A stretch of 64,000 nt of DNA from Tribonema minus (Eukaryota > Sar > Xanthophyceae > Tribonematales > Tribonemataceae): assembly GCA_017506865.1 (NCBI GenBank), contig JAFCMP010000534.1:1-64000 (forward strand), read 5' to 3'. Below are positions 1 through 12,300 of this stretch, piece by piece. The notes beneath the pieces are model-generated. The model had not been told where the DNA came from. It did not search any database and saw only the letters and a list, made by a program, of their open reading frames with translations. The translations under genes and the position numbers were made by a program. How positions within the stretch are numbered: the stretch's first letter is position 1; each line of letters opens with the position of its first letter.

Positions 1-363
1 TGATACGAGTGCCTGCTCTCACACTATGTAACGCATTATGATAGCACTTCCAAAAAATGCAAAAACTTCCCACGGCGCGCTGTCTGGGCTCGCACGGCGC
101 TGCTTGCATAGTGCCAGCCCCCCCCCCCCCCCCTCTCCTCACATGCCCATGCCCCAGCACCCCCCCCCCCCCCCCCCCCCCCCGCCGAAGCTGGCGCATG
201 CGCATGGGGGGGGGGGGAGGGGGGGGGGGCGTTCCCACCTCCACCTGCTGTTCAGCGCCACGCTGCGCCACCGCACGAGTGTCACCTTTCTGCCCCCCCC
301 CTTTTCCCCTCTTCCTCATGTCGCTCCAAGCCCCCCCGCCCCCCCCTTCCCTCCCCTACCATG

Positions 364-3300
364 TCAACCGCAGGGGGATTGGGGGGATGTGGCCGAGCAA
401 CAAGAGCGCACATCAGTGCCCGCCGCAGCACCATTCGTCGCGTGGCCGTTCTCAACGGCAGCGGCGCTGGCGTTGGCGAGCGTGCTGGCGGCGTTGGGCG
501 CCGCGGGCAGGTCCCACGCCGGGGTTGCCGGCAAAGAAGCAGAAGGGCTTGAGCTGGAAGGAGACGACCTCGCAGGGCATCACGGGGAAGTCCTCAACGC
601 GCGGCGCGTGCGTCGCGCCGAGCGTGAGCCAGATCACGGGGTCAGCGCTTTGCAGTACATGACAGCGTTATTGCCGTCAGTGGACGTGTAGAAGTATTAA
701 AATTTAATAGGTATATCGTGCGCTCACAGGGAAGTCCTCGACGCGCGGCGCGTGCGTGCGCCGAGCGTCTGCCAGATCACGCGGTCCACACCCATCGCAG
801 CACATATGACATGGATGACCGTTGATTCCGTCAGAAGGCGTGTGGACGTGTATTGATTTGACAATGTTGCGTGCGCTCTCATGGCCCATAGGGTAGTTGT
901 CGACGCGCAGTGCCAGCGACGCGCCAAGCGTCAGCCAGACCACGGGGTCCGCGCCTGTCGCAGCAGTAACAGCGTTAGCCCCTGCAATCAGCGCAGTCGA
1001 TCGAGTGTCGGCGAATGTGTGTGTGCATTACGGGCGCATGGTGCGTGCGGCACGCCACGCATCAGACAGATCCCCAGGTGTATATTTATGAAATTGCTCT
1101 TCTTGTCCTGGCCACCGTTCGCCTGTCCCTTGTGGCCCCAAGTTACCTCAGTACTCATCGGCCCACCCGCACAAGCTCCACAGCGCCGACACCCGACAAC
1201 CTGGCATAGTACCTCCACTCTGACCTGCCAGCACCGCAGTCCTGGTCGGCTCTGACATGACGCTATGCCTCGAGAACCATCCGCCGTGCCGCACTCGCGC
1301 CCCTCTTCAGCGCAAAAATACTTCAAGTGTGACTTCAAGCGTGACGCACCTGCGCCGCAGTCGCGGTCGGCGGCGGTCCACTGGGCAGGCCCTCGCCGCC
1401 CTGCGCCTGTATCGTGTAGTCGCCCGCGGGCCAGCGCTCAGCGTCGGAGTGGGGCGTCACCCACACGTGCTTCGTCGCGAACGCCGCCTTGGTGGCGAGC
1501 GCGGACCTGCGGCGGCGGGCGGTTACGCAGCGGCAGGTACGCATTTATCAAGACAGCGTTGCATCAAAGCGCTCCGCTGCGCACTAGCAGCGAGTGTCAG
1601 CGCGAGCTTTGTCGCCATCGCCACATGGGTGGCGAGCGCGGACCTGCCGCGGCGGTTACGCGGAGGTTACGCAGTGGCAGTTACGCAGCGAAACAGCGTT
1701 GGTCAGAGTGCTGGTCGAGCGGGCGCTGTAGCAGCGAGTGTCAGCGCATGCTTCATCGCCACCGCCACCTTGGTAGCGAGCGCAGACCTGCAGCGGCGGT
1801 TATATGGTGGTTACGCAGTGGTGCTCAGCATGCGTTGTCTACCTGCGGCACAGGGGCAGCGGTTATGAGCAGGTGGCCTGTGTCACGGTGGCGCGAGTGT
1901 GCGTAGTTCTAGGCACTGCATGTTCCACCGGGAGCTTCTGGCCTCATGCGGATGGTGAAGGCGCAACTGCGGCATCTGTACTCTTGTCTGCCAAATCGCG
2001 CATGTGCTGGGACAGACATGCAGGTCATCTGCCCACCTGCGCATGCATACATGAGTCCAGCTTGCGTGTCGTTGGGCGGAGTGATGTTCTTCCACGGATG
2101 TATTCACGCTTCTGCAAGTCAACGCCGATTGCCAATTTGACACCCAGAAATTAGATGTGGACTCCAGATGATGTGCACACTCAAAAAAAGTGTTCAGTTC
2201 ATGCTGGACTGATTTGTCATGCATATTTCACATATGAGAAGGTATCTTCTGCAAACCAGGAAAAAAAAACTACAGTCATGTCCTGCAGATACATATATAT
2301 ACTCGAAGTATATACCTTGGGCCTGCGAGCAGCAGCTGGCACGGCGGCACCATGAGCTTCCACGCGATGGCTTTTCCATTGAAGTCAGGCGAATGAATGG
2401 ATGCTGCAAGAGCCAGCATTTGAGGATGTGATTCTGGTTGATTGTTGCTCCTACGTCATCAGATGCTTGCAGTACTTGAGTTCATTCCAGCAGTGACTGC
2501 CAACTTGACACCCAGATATCGGCCGTGGACTCCAGATCATGTACACGCAAGAAATTACCTCTTGTTGGACTTGCTTCGTACAGAGCACATAGAAGAAGAT
2601 TCTCTCACAAGCAGATCAAAAGGAGCCTTAGTCGTGTTGTTTCTGCAGACATACCTCGGGCCTGCGAGCAGCAGCTGGCACGGCGGCACCATGAGCTTCC
2701 ACGCCACCGGTTTCCCCGTCACGGGATGCAGCGACGCGGGGTTGGAGACCTTGAAGTAGCGCCCCTTGAGAGGGTCCAGCAGGGACTGCGCCTGCTTCTC
2801 CGTTACCAGGGGGGTTTCGCGCGTCACAAAGGCGTTGCTTGCGGGGTTGTCTTCACTCTCGGGCAGCGCCTCAATGTCCACCTGCGAGACAAATGAGCGC
2901 AGCTCTGTTATTGTCGATTTGTACGTGTTTATTGATAAATGATACTTCTCAAAGTGGTTCGTTCATGGTTTGAATACATCACGTAGTGAGGTGACAAAGG
3001 ACCGCAGCATTTTAGTGACTAGCATGTACTGCATGATAGACCCTCCGTGTCAAGTAGTGGTGCAGTTGGCGACCAGGGGGGTTTTGCGTGTCACCAAGGC
3101 GTTGCTGGCGGGGTTGTCTTCGCTCTCGGGCAGCGCCTCAATGTCCTCCTGGGAGACAAATGAGCGCAGCTCCGCGGTTACTTTATTGTTAGGCATCAGA
3201 GTGGTGCTTCTCGGTGACCAGGAGGATTTTGCACGTCAAAAATGCGTTGCTGGCGGGGTTGTCTTCGCTCTCGGGCAGCGCCTCAATGTCCACCTGGCAG

Positions 3301-6300
3301 ACAAACAGTTGCAGCTCTGTGATCAGCTTAAAACCGAACTGATAATACTTTTCGAAGGGGTTTGGTCATGGTTTTGGCAAATGGCGTAGTGATGCAGCGC
3401 GCTGACCATAGGGGTCTCGCGTGTGACGAAGGCATTGCTGGCACGGTTGCCGTGACTCTGGGGGCACCAAATGCGATGTCCGCCTGCGTTGAGACACGCC
3501 AAGTTCACTGTGTCCACTCACACATGATGTAGTGGCAGTATCTTGAATTGCGTGGCTCCCCTGGCACCTGCACGTCTGCTGGTGCTGCATGAAGTACAAT
3601 TCACAGAGAATCTTTGTGTGCAGGAGCAAAGTGCCTGGTTGCGTCCCTGAGCGCTGAGCACCATGTATATGACAAAAATATATACATTCAAGAACTTCAA
3701 CTACCTGGTTCCTATCCATGTGACATGCACATCAGAAATCCTTGCTGTGCATGCAAGTGAAAAAAGAGCAGAGAGGCCGTGACTAGCAGCGTGGGGTTAG
3801 GGTTAGCGTTTTGCTTACGGTTAGGTTAGGGTGAGATGATGTCCACGTAAACCTTGCCTGTGACACAACAAATAATGCAGTGCTGGTGGGGTTGTCACAA
3901 GCAATGAACGCCATTAACATGTGAACATAGCTTGTCTTCAATCAAATTTCAAATTTGAGACAAAAGAGCAGTGAGCAGCAAAATAATGGAGGGGCTGCGT
4001 CTAGCAGCAAGCGTAATTAATTAATGCGTCCGTGTGAAACTTGCCTGTGACACCACCAGGCCCTTGCCGCCGTCGGGATCGTCCACGGCAAAGTCCAGGC
4101 GCACGGAGAACAGGTGCTGGTGGTACTGAGCATTGACACCGTGCGCAACCTGCAGCAGCGAGCAAATGCGTGCCAACAGCCGGCAAGTTGCTGAATTGGT
4201 TACAACGCTGAGTATGCTGCTGTAGCTTCCGGCATTATGAGAGCAGGTGCCCGTGGTACTGAGCGTTGACACCGTGCGTAACCTGCAGCAGCGAGCAGTG
4301 CGGACACAAGAGGGCTGATATGAGCTCATATTGGTAAATTACAGTACGCTTTGCTTCATGTGCCCTGTTCAAAAAAAAAATTATGGGAGTGAGAGGAGAA
4401 ATCCAGCGTGCAGCTATGGTAGAGATGGCGTCAGGTTCAGGTGGCACTGGGCATTGACACCGTGGCGCAATCTGTACCAGCAAGCAAGCGCGTCAAGTAC
4501 ACAAAAGCACAAGTACAAATTGTAAAAACTACTTTCTAGTAGGCCTCCACGAGATGCGGATAGGTATGTAGCTGTAGCATGTAGCACCATGGCGTAGCAG
4601 AGATCATGAAAAGAATATCATGGCGGCGGCGGGAGGCCCGTATTGCCAACTCTGAATCAGCGCAGAAATGCAAGGAACCCGATCTAGCGTGCGCACAAGC
4701 GCAGGATATTAGCACCAGTGCTGCAGATGGCAATGGCGCTTGTCAACAGGACGATGGCACGAGTGGCAGCAGCAGAGCAACTGGAGACGGACGCGCAGCG
4801 CACAAACGCAAGAGGGTACAGAATGACGGTTGGTCAATTTCCGATCAAACAGGCGAAGGGGAGCACACGGGCGGGCAAAGTGCAGTCAAGCGCTCTAGAA
4901 CAGGTCATAACAGTCTGGAACAGCAACGTCTGATGCTAGACGACGAAGCTGGAGGTGGAGGCAGTGCGGACCCGGAGTACAAGTGCAACTTATGCGACCT
5001 CGTGGTGAAGAAGGGCATGTCGCTGCTCTCGTTACAGCAGAGGTTAAACGCCCACATCGCGGCGAAGCACCAGCGCAAACACCACAGTGGGACAGCAACA
5101 ACGTTCCTGGAGCGCTCCGACCTCAGCACGTCGCACTTGCAAACCATCTACACCGAGTGTGCCTTGTGCAAAAACCTGTTTCATGCCAACAAGACATTCA
5201 GAGTGGACAGCAGCGATGCCAGCGCGGGCAAGCACTGCCGCAAATGCAGGCCTATCACTTCACCCGCTGCAGTGGCGGCAACATTGTCAACAACAGCATC
5301 AGCAGCACCGCTAGCACCTGATGCATCGACGGCAACAGCTACCACGTCGCTGCCACAGCAGCAACCGGCGTGCACACCCATCGGCAACCCCTACGCAAAG
5401 GGACCAGCGCACGCGCAGCAGGCACCTGCTGCTCAGGCTGGTGGCAGCAGCTCCTCCGGCAGCTCAAAGAGGCCGGAACGCGGGGGCAGCAGTGCTACAC
5501 GAGGGGGTCGGGGTCGCAGTGGAGGGCGCGGACGTGGCAATGGAGGACGCGTTCGCAGCGGCAGCAATGATGCAGACATCAGCAGTAGCAGAGCGACTAG
5601 CGGCAGCAGAACCGGAGGCGGCAGCAGCAGCGGTGCCGGCGGCGGCAGTGCAGCCGGTACTAAGGACAGCGGCGCTGGCAACGGCCGCAGCAGTGATGCC
5701 AGCAGCCGCAGCGGCGGTGCTAGCAACAGCGGCAGTGGCGCGCGAACTCAAAACGGCCGCGGTGGCCGTGGCAGCGGTCGCAGCAGCGACAGCGGCGGAC
5801 GAGGCTGTGGTCGTGGCGGCCGCGGCGGCGGCGGAGGGGGTCCCAGAGCGGCAGGTGCGGCGACAGCAGCGGCAGCGCCAGGCCCTGCAGGCGCAGCAGG
5901 TGGGGCAGGTGGGCTTTTCACGTGGACCATCTCAACCCCCGCAGTCGCAGCAGTGCTTGACAGCATCAGCCTCGATGAGCTGTGCAAGCTGCAGTTCGCG
6001 ACAACTAGAAGCCTTGCTAGACCACGCAATCGTCGCTATGTGGGAGCTGCACTGGAGAACGCAGCAACACATCTGTTGGCACACACAATGACGATGTTCG
6101 TCAATGCGGCGCGGGAGCCAGATTCTGCAGGGCGGGTGCAGCGACTGCAAAGATCCACGATTCTACACCACCTCATGCCATCACTCATCACCTCCACCGA
6201 TGGCGCACCTGGCATCACTCGCTCCGACAGAATCAGAATGTTGGCACGCGGTGAGCTTGACCGGTTGGTGCCAGCGCTCCTCGCACACGCGCGTGCGCAC

Positions 6301-9300
6301 CGGCGCTGGCGCGCGCGCCAGCAAACGGAGGCAGCGATCAACGCCTACGTCCTACAGTGCATGGGCACACGGGGGGGGCTACAGCAGGCAGCGCGTTTCC
6401 TTCAGCCCAAAACGGTGGCGATACCTGATGATGACTGCTTTGCCGCCATGCAGTCCAAACACCCCCCCGCTGCGCCAGGGGAACAACTCCATGAGCTATC
6501 CGGCATGGTTGATCAGCTTGTGGCGAAAGCAGCCGACATGCCAGCAGAACTCAGCCTGTTACAGGGGGAGGGAATTGAGCCAGAGACGGTTGCCAAGCTC
6601 ATCCAGCGAGCAAGCCCTTACAGTGGAGCAGGCCCATCGGGGCTGCGCTACAGCCACCTGCAGGATGCGCTACGCACAAGCTGGGGACGGCATGAGTTTG
6701 CTGCTGTCCTCACACGGTGGCTTCAGACCGTTATGCGGGAGGCTGCGCGGCTGCCGGATGCCTTCTGGCAGTTGCATGGCGCGGGGCGCCTGACGCCACT
6801 TGCAGAACAACAGGAAGATGGTACAGCTAAGCAGCGGCCCATCGTTTGCGGCGAGGTGCTGCAGCGACTATGCACTTCGGTGTACGTGGCAGACCGCAAA
6901 GACTTCCTGGCGGAGCTCCTTGAGCCAGACGGGCAGTATGGGGTAGCCGTCTCAGCAGGAGCGGAGAAAGCGGCCATGGCCGGCAAACTCGCGTATGAGC
7001 TCGGTCACTGGCAGTTCATGCTGGACCTCAAGAATGCCTTCAACATGGTGTTCGTCCTGGCGGCAGCGGAATGGGTAGCAGCACAGCTGCCGGACTTCCT
7101 CGACTACTTCATCGGCACATACGTTCGCACTCGGCCACGCCTGCTGTTCCAGCACGTTGACGGCTCCACGCGCATCATCATGTCTCAGCGCGGGTTTAAG
7201 CAGGGGGACCCCGCGGCACCGATGCTCTTCTGCGGCGCCATTGCTCAGTGCTTGAAACGGTTCAATGAGGCGGCGGCTGCGCAGCGCGCGCGGAGGCGGA
7301 TGGGCGCCTACATGGACGATGCCAACGTCCGAACAGGCGCTTGCACGCTGACTCAGGATGACATACAGGCGGTGGCGCAGCTCAAACAACACTTTGCGGA
7401 GGTGGGGCTGGAGCTAAACCTCACCAAGTCACGCGCGCTGCCTGGCAGGGGGCATGTGGTGACAGACCACGAGCGGCAACTGCTGCAGCAGCTGGGCGTT
7501 CAGCTAGTGGGGGATACGGATGAAAATCAGAACCGTGGAGCTGTGTTGCTGGGGGTGCCGGTGGGCCACAGCAGCTTTGTGGACGCATGGCTGCGCAGGG
7601 AAGCGGGTGCAGGCGGGGCAGGGGCTCGATTTGCAGAGCGATGCGCGCGCCTGACATCTCCGAGGGCTATGTTCAGGTTACTGCGCTACTGCGTGGTGCC
7701 TCGCATGACGTACTGCCTGCGCACCATTCCCACTACGCAGACAGCGCCAGCCGCCAAGGAGTGGGATCGGGTCACGCAGTGGGTGCTTGAGCACTCAATG
7801 GGCCTGCAGCCACCAGGCCAGACCTGGCGCCAGTTTGATCAAAGTGGGGCCCACTTCCATCTGGCAGCGCACGGCCCAGCCTTACAGCAAGCGCGACTCC
7901 CAACACGGCATGGCGGCCTTGGCATTACCAGCGCCTGCGACATCGCTGATGCTGCGTATGTGGCGGGCACGTTGCAAGCGCTGCAACCAGCACTCTCTGG
8001 ATGGGCGGGGGTGCTGCAGCAGGCGGCTCCTCAAGCGGCTGCAGACAACGCTGCTGAGGATGCGGCAACACAAGCGGCACCGGCAGCAGCGGCAGCAGCA
8101 CCAGCACCAGCAGCATCAGCAGCGGCAACTGTTACAGCGGCAGCGGCGGTTGCCAGTGGAGGCGCGACCGCTCCGGCAGCGGCAACTGCATCAGCGGCTG
8201 GCCGCGCTTATGGCGCAGCCATTCCGGCAACACACGACGCAGCTGCCGCTGGATCAGGGGCCGCGGCGGCAGCACAGGCGGCACCAGCGGCAGCAGCAGC
8301 AGCGGCGGCGCACGGCGCAACTACTCCGGCGGCAGCAGCAGCGGCGGCAGCAGCAGCTGCTCCAGCATCAGAGGCTGCTGCAGCAGCGGCAGCACATGTT
8401 GCACCTCAAGTGGCCTCGGCGGCATCACTAACTGCAGCATCAACAGCAGCGGCTGCGGGCATAGGCAATACAGCTGCTACAGGCCCTACTAGCCTAAGGG
8501 CTGCTGCAGCACCTGCAACAGGAGCAGCGTCGGCAGGCGGCGCCGCAACCGTGCCGGCTGCGACAGCGGCAATGGCGGTGGCAGCGGCCAATGCGGCAGG
8601 TGCTGCACCAACACCTGCGGCAGCAGCAACACCACTGGCAGCAGCAGCAACGGCAGGCGGCACAGCTGCAGCACCAGCGCACGCAGCAGCGGCAGCCGTC
8701 AATGCAGGCGCTGCGCGTTCCACACCAGCAATGCTACAAGGCGCAGCAGCGGCAGAGGTGGCGCGCCTGCCCCTCATGCGGACGATCGCCACAGCTGCCA
8801 CATCTCTACGTGCAGCAACAGGTGACAAGCTGGAACATATACTGCCACCAGCGCTAACGCCACTGCAGCAGCAACCACCTACGCAGCAGCCGCCGCTGCG
8901 GCCGACAGCAGGTGGTGGCACTGGTGCGGATGCTGCTTGCGTACTTGACGCCAGTGCTCTGCAGTTGCAGTGTAGCCTGAAGCGCCCCAATCAGAGTGCG
9001 CTTGCAGATGCCGTCGCTACCGAGCTTGCAGATAAGGTGGAGGCGGACCTGCAACAGCTGCCGCAGGGCACGCAACGCACGCAAGCACTTGCTCGATTCC
9101 GGTCGCAGCGCCACATGCACTCGATCGGCATGGCATTCCTCAACGAGCCCATGTACTCCACAACGGCTTCGTTCGATGGCCTATCCTGGCAGCTGGCCGT
9201 CAAACGCGCCATCGGAGTAGAGGAGCAGACGGCAGGCTGCAAGCTGTGCGGGAAGTCGCCGGGCGGCACCCTGCATGCACGGCTGTGTCAAGCGCCACGC

Positions 9301-12300
9301 GTCAAGGCGCACGACACCATTGTCCACAATAGCGTCAAGAGGGCCACGCAGCGCCTCCTGCGGCAATACCTCAAAACGGGACTGGTGGACGAGGACTACA
9401 CGCCGTTTCTGGGGTCCGCCGGGCCGCCGGGGAGTCGCAGGATGGACATCGTGCTGCCTGCCGACGCCTTCCCGGTGACCGGCTACGACGACCCGACACG
9501 CCACCTACCGCTCATGGTGGACGTTACCTGCTTCGAGGCACAGGTGGCGTCGCGGGCGGCGAAGACTGCAGCAGACCCCGAGCGATGCTGCCGCGACCAA
9601 GAGGCCGCCAAGACTACCCACTATTCTGGTCATTATGATCAGAATTGCTACAAACTTGCCACATTGGCAATAGGGTCATTTGGCAGCATCGGGGAGCAGG
9701 GGCGGAAGCTGCTGGAGGCTGTGGCGACGGAGTATGCCAGCAGGATGTCAGTGCCCGGAGGAGCGCGCCCTAAAGCTCTCAAGGGCATCGCCCTGGCGCG
9801 CTTACGCTCGGCACTGTCGGCAGCGCTCCACATGGCGTACTCTGGCCGTGTCATGACACACATGGCAGAATCCAGGGGGGGGGGGCACATGGAGGAGGAC
9901 GTAGGGGAGGACCCCGAGATGCCATTTGGCGGCGGCGGCGTTTGAGTGGTTGTCGTTGCGACACTTTCAGACTGTCATACGACATGTAGATTCCTTACAG
10001 CTAGATGCCAATCATCTGGGCTTTTTCGCGCCCTGAGCGAGAATTAATAAAAAGTACACAAAATCAAACTGGTGCACTCATTATTGGTTCAAGTACGTTG
10101 GAGAAAACCATGGCGTAACTGTGAATTGGACAACTTTGTGTACAGTGCATTACCATGGGCCTCTACAATGTATCTCACGCTGAAGAACAATGATGGGGCG
10201 CACACAATCAGAGGTGGTGCTGGCAGTGCTGAGTGCTGGCGCCATGCATCAGCTGCACACATGTTGTACCTGGCCGATAGCAAAATGCTTTCGCATATAA
10301 CATCTGTTGCTCTACGTTGAAGCGCTGAATCGCACAGCACCACAGGTTATGCAACTGATACCATATATACATACATATATGCTGTGTACTGACACTCACA
10401 ACAGCGCCCTGTAACCGCAGAACAAGCTTGTCATATGACACTGCAACAGCGCACTACAATCACGAAAAAGAGATAATGCCATGCATACCCACTGCTGCAC
10501 GATGCCCAGCAAGGGCGTGAATACGTAACAGGTGACTCTCCGCCGCTCACTGCCGTGCGTACCCACTTCCTGGTTAGGGCTAGGGTTCGAGTTAGGCATG
10601 CATGCACGTTCGGCCGGCTGGCGCAACAAGCGGCAGTCTCTGCTCCTCACCATTGTGCCGAACGCAGATCCGCCGTTCTCCCCCGGCGACAGCGCATTAG
10701 TGGACAGCTCGCCGGTCAGCTTGATGTCGTAGCCAATAGTGCCTGCGGCGCACACACAATGGGCGCATGGGAAGTGACGGGTGCTCCTTCCAGGGAGAGC
10801 AGCGGGCAGCAGGTAGCAGTTGCATGACGCTGAGTTTGGAAACTCGCGCAATGCGTCACACCCGGCATGCCACTGTACAAGTAGATGTGCACTATTAATG
10901 TGCTGTACGTTAAAATGCCGTGATGCAGCCGATGGTGCCTGCGGCGCGCACAGGTAGGCCGCAACGGGCGTGAGCATTTGCGTAATATCAGCGCGGCACT
11001 TGTAATAATTGCATATCCCCTGCTGCATCTGTTTTGTAGACTTGCGCAGTGCGTAGTGGTCAAGAGTGCATTCTTGATGGGGCATGCTCTCATGTACATG
11101 CGTACATAACTCGCACTCTCGCAGTTCGCCACGGTGCGCATAAAGCTGAACGCCAGCTGCCATCACCCCTTAACTCCCATCAAGGACGCGCTTGAGCACA
11201 CCACTGCATGGCAAGACGTAGCCAATGGTGCCTGCGGCGCGCGCAGACAACGCACACGAGGTGTGACTGCTGTGCACTGACGCAGACAATTGTCTGGCGC
11301 TGGTATGTGCAGACCTGTGGTATCAGTAGCGCAGTGCGTCGAGGCTCTGGGACGCACTACGCAACAGTGCACCAACAGTTCATGTACACTATATACGCTT
11401 GTCGTCACCACCACCTTAAAATGCCTATCTACGGCGCGCTTGAGCACATCACTGCAAGCAAAAGAAGTGCCTCGCCGTCCTGGTGGAAGTAGTAGTACAT
11501 GGCGTACTCGTAGTTGACCACGCTGCACACAAAGCTGAGCACCAGGCAACATTGCACACCACGACGCACATGTGCAGAGCACTATAATTTCAGCAAGGCC
11601 TCGCCGTCCTAGTAGAAGCAGTAGTAACATGGCGTATTCATAGTTGACCATGCTGCACAAAGCCGACCCATATGCAAAACCGCAAATAGAAATTTTACAC
11701 CAGGACGACCTTGAGCACAGCACTGTAATTTCAGCAGAGCCTCACCGTCCTGGTAGAAATAGTACTTAGTACATGGCGTACTCATAGTTCATGACAGCGC
11801 ACGCAGTGCTTCGTGTGACGCAACATGGCGCACCACGACACACTTGAAGAGCAGGGCCTCACCGTCCTGGTAGAAGTAGTAGTACATGGCGTACTCGTAG
11901 TTGACCACGGTGCACACAAAGCTGAGCACGAGGCGCCGCGAGCGCCGCACCTCGCTGTGGCCGTTGCGGTACTCTACGTGCTTCCACAGCATGCCGTAGT
12001 CCTCCTCGTGCATGCACACTGCCTTGGGCACTGACACCGGTTCACCGCGGCTGCAGGGGAGGTGGCGCGGGGGGGGGGGGGGGGGGGGGGGGGGGATGTG
12101 GATTATCATTCATCTGCTGTTTTAGTTATGAGTTGGTGTTATGTACAGCATGCCGTAGTCCTCCTCGTGCATGCACACCGCCTTGGGCACGGGCACCGGT
12201 TCGCCGCGGCTGCAGGGGAGTTTGCGGGGGGCGTTGGTGACCAGTATTGAGAGCCACAAGGGGGGGGGGGGGGGGGGGGGGCATATCGTTACTCTGCAGA

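Noticed and set aside
38..691. Two long overlapping plus-strand ORFs (217 and 201 codons)
   Set aside because: They are rich in Pro/Gly from C and G runs and lie antisense to the amine oxidase last exon.
7787..8431. Plus ORF rich in Gln/Arg within the retrotransposon
   Set aside because: It is the +1 frame of the GCA/CAG triplet repeat already covered by the polyprotein.
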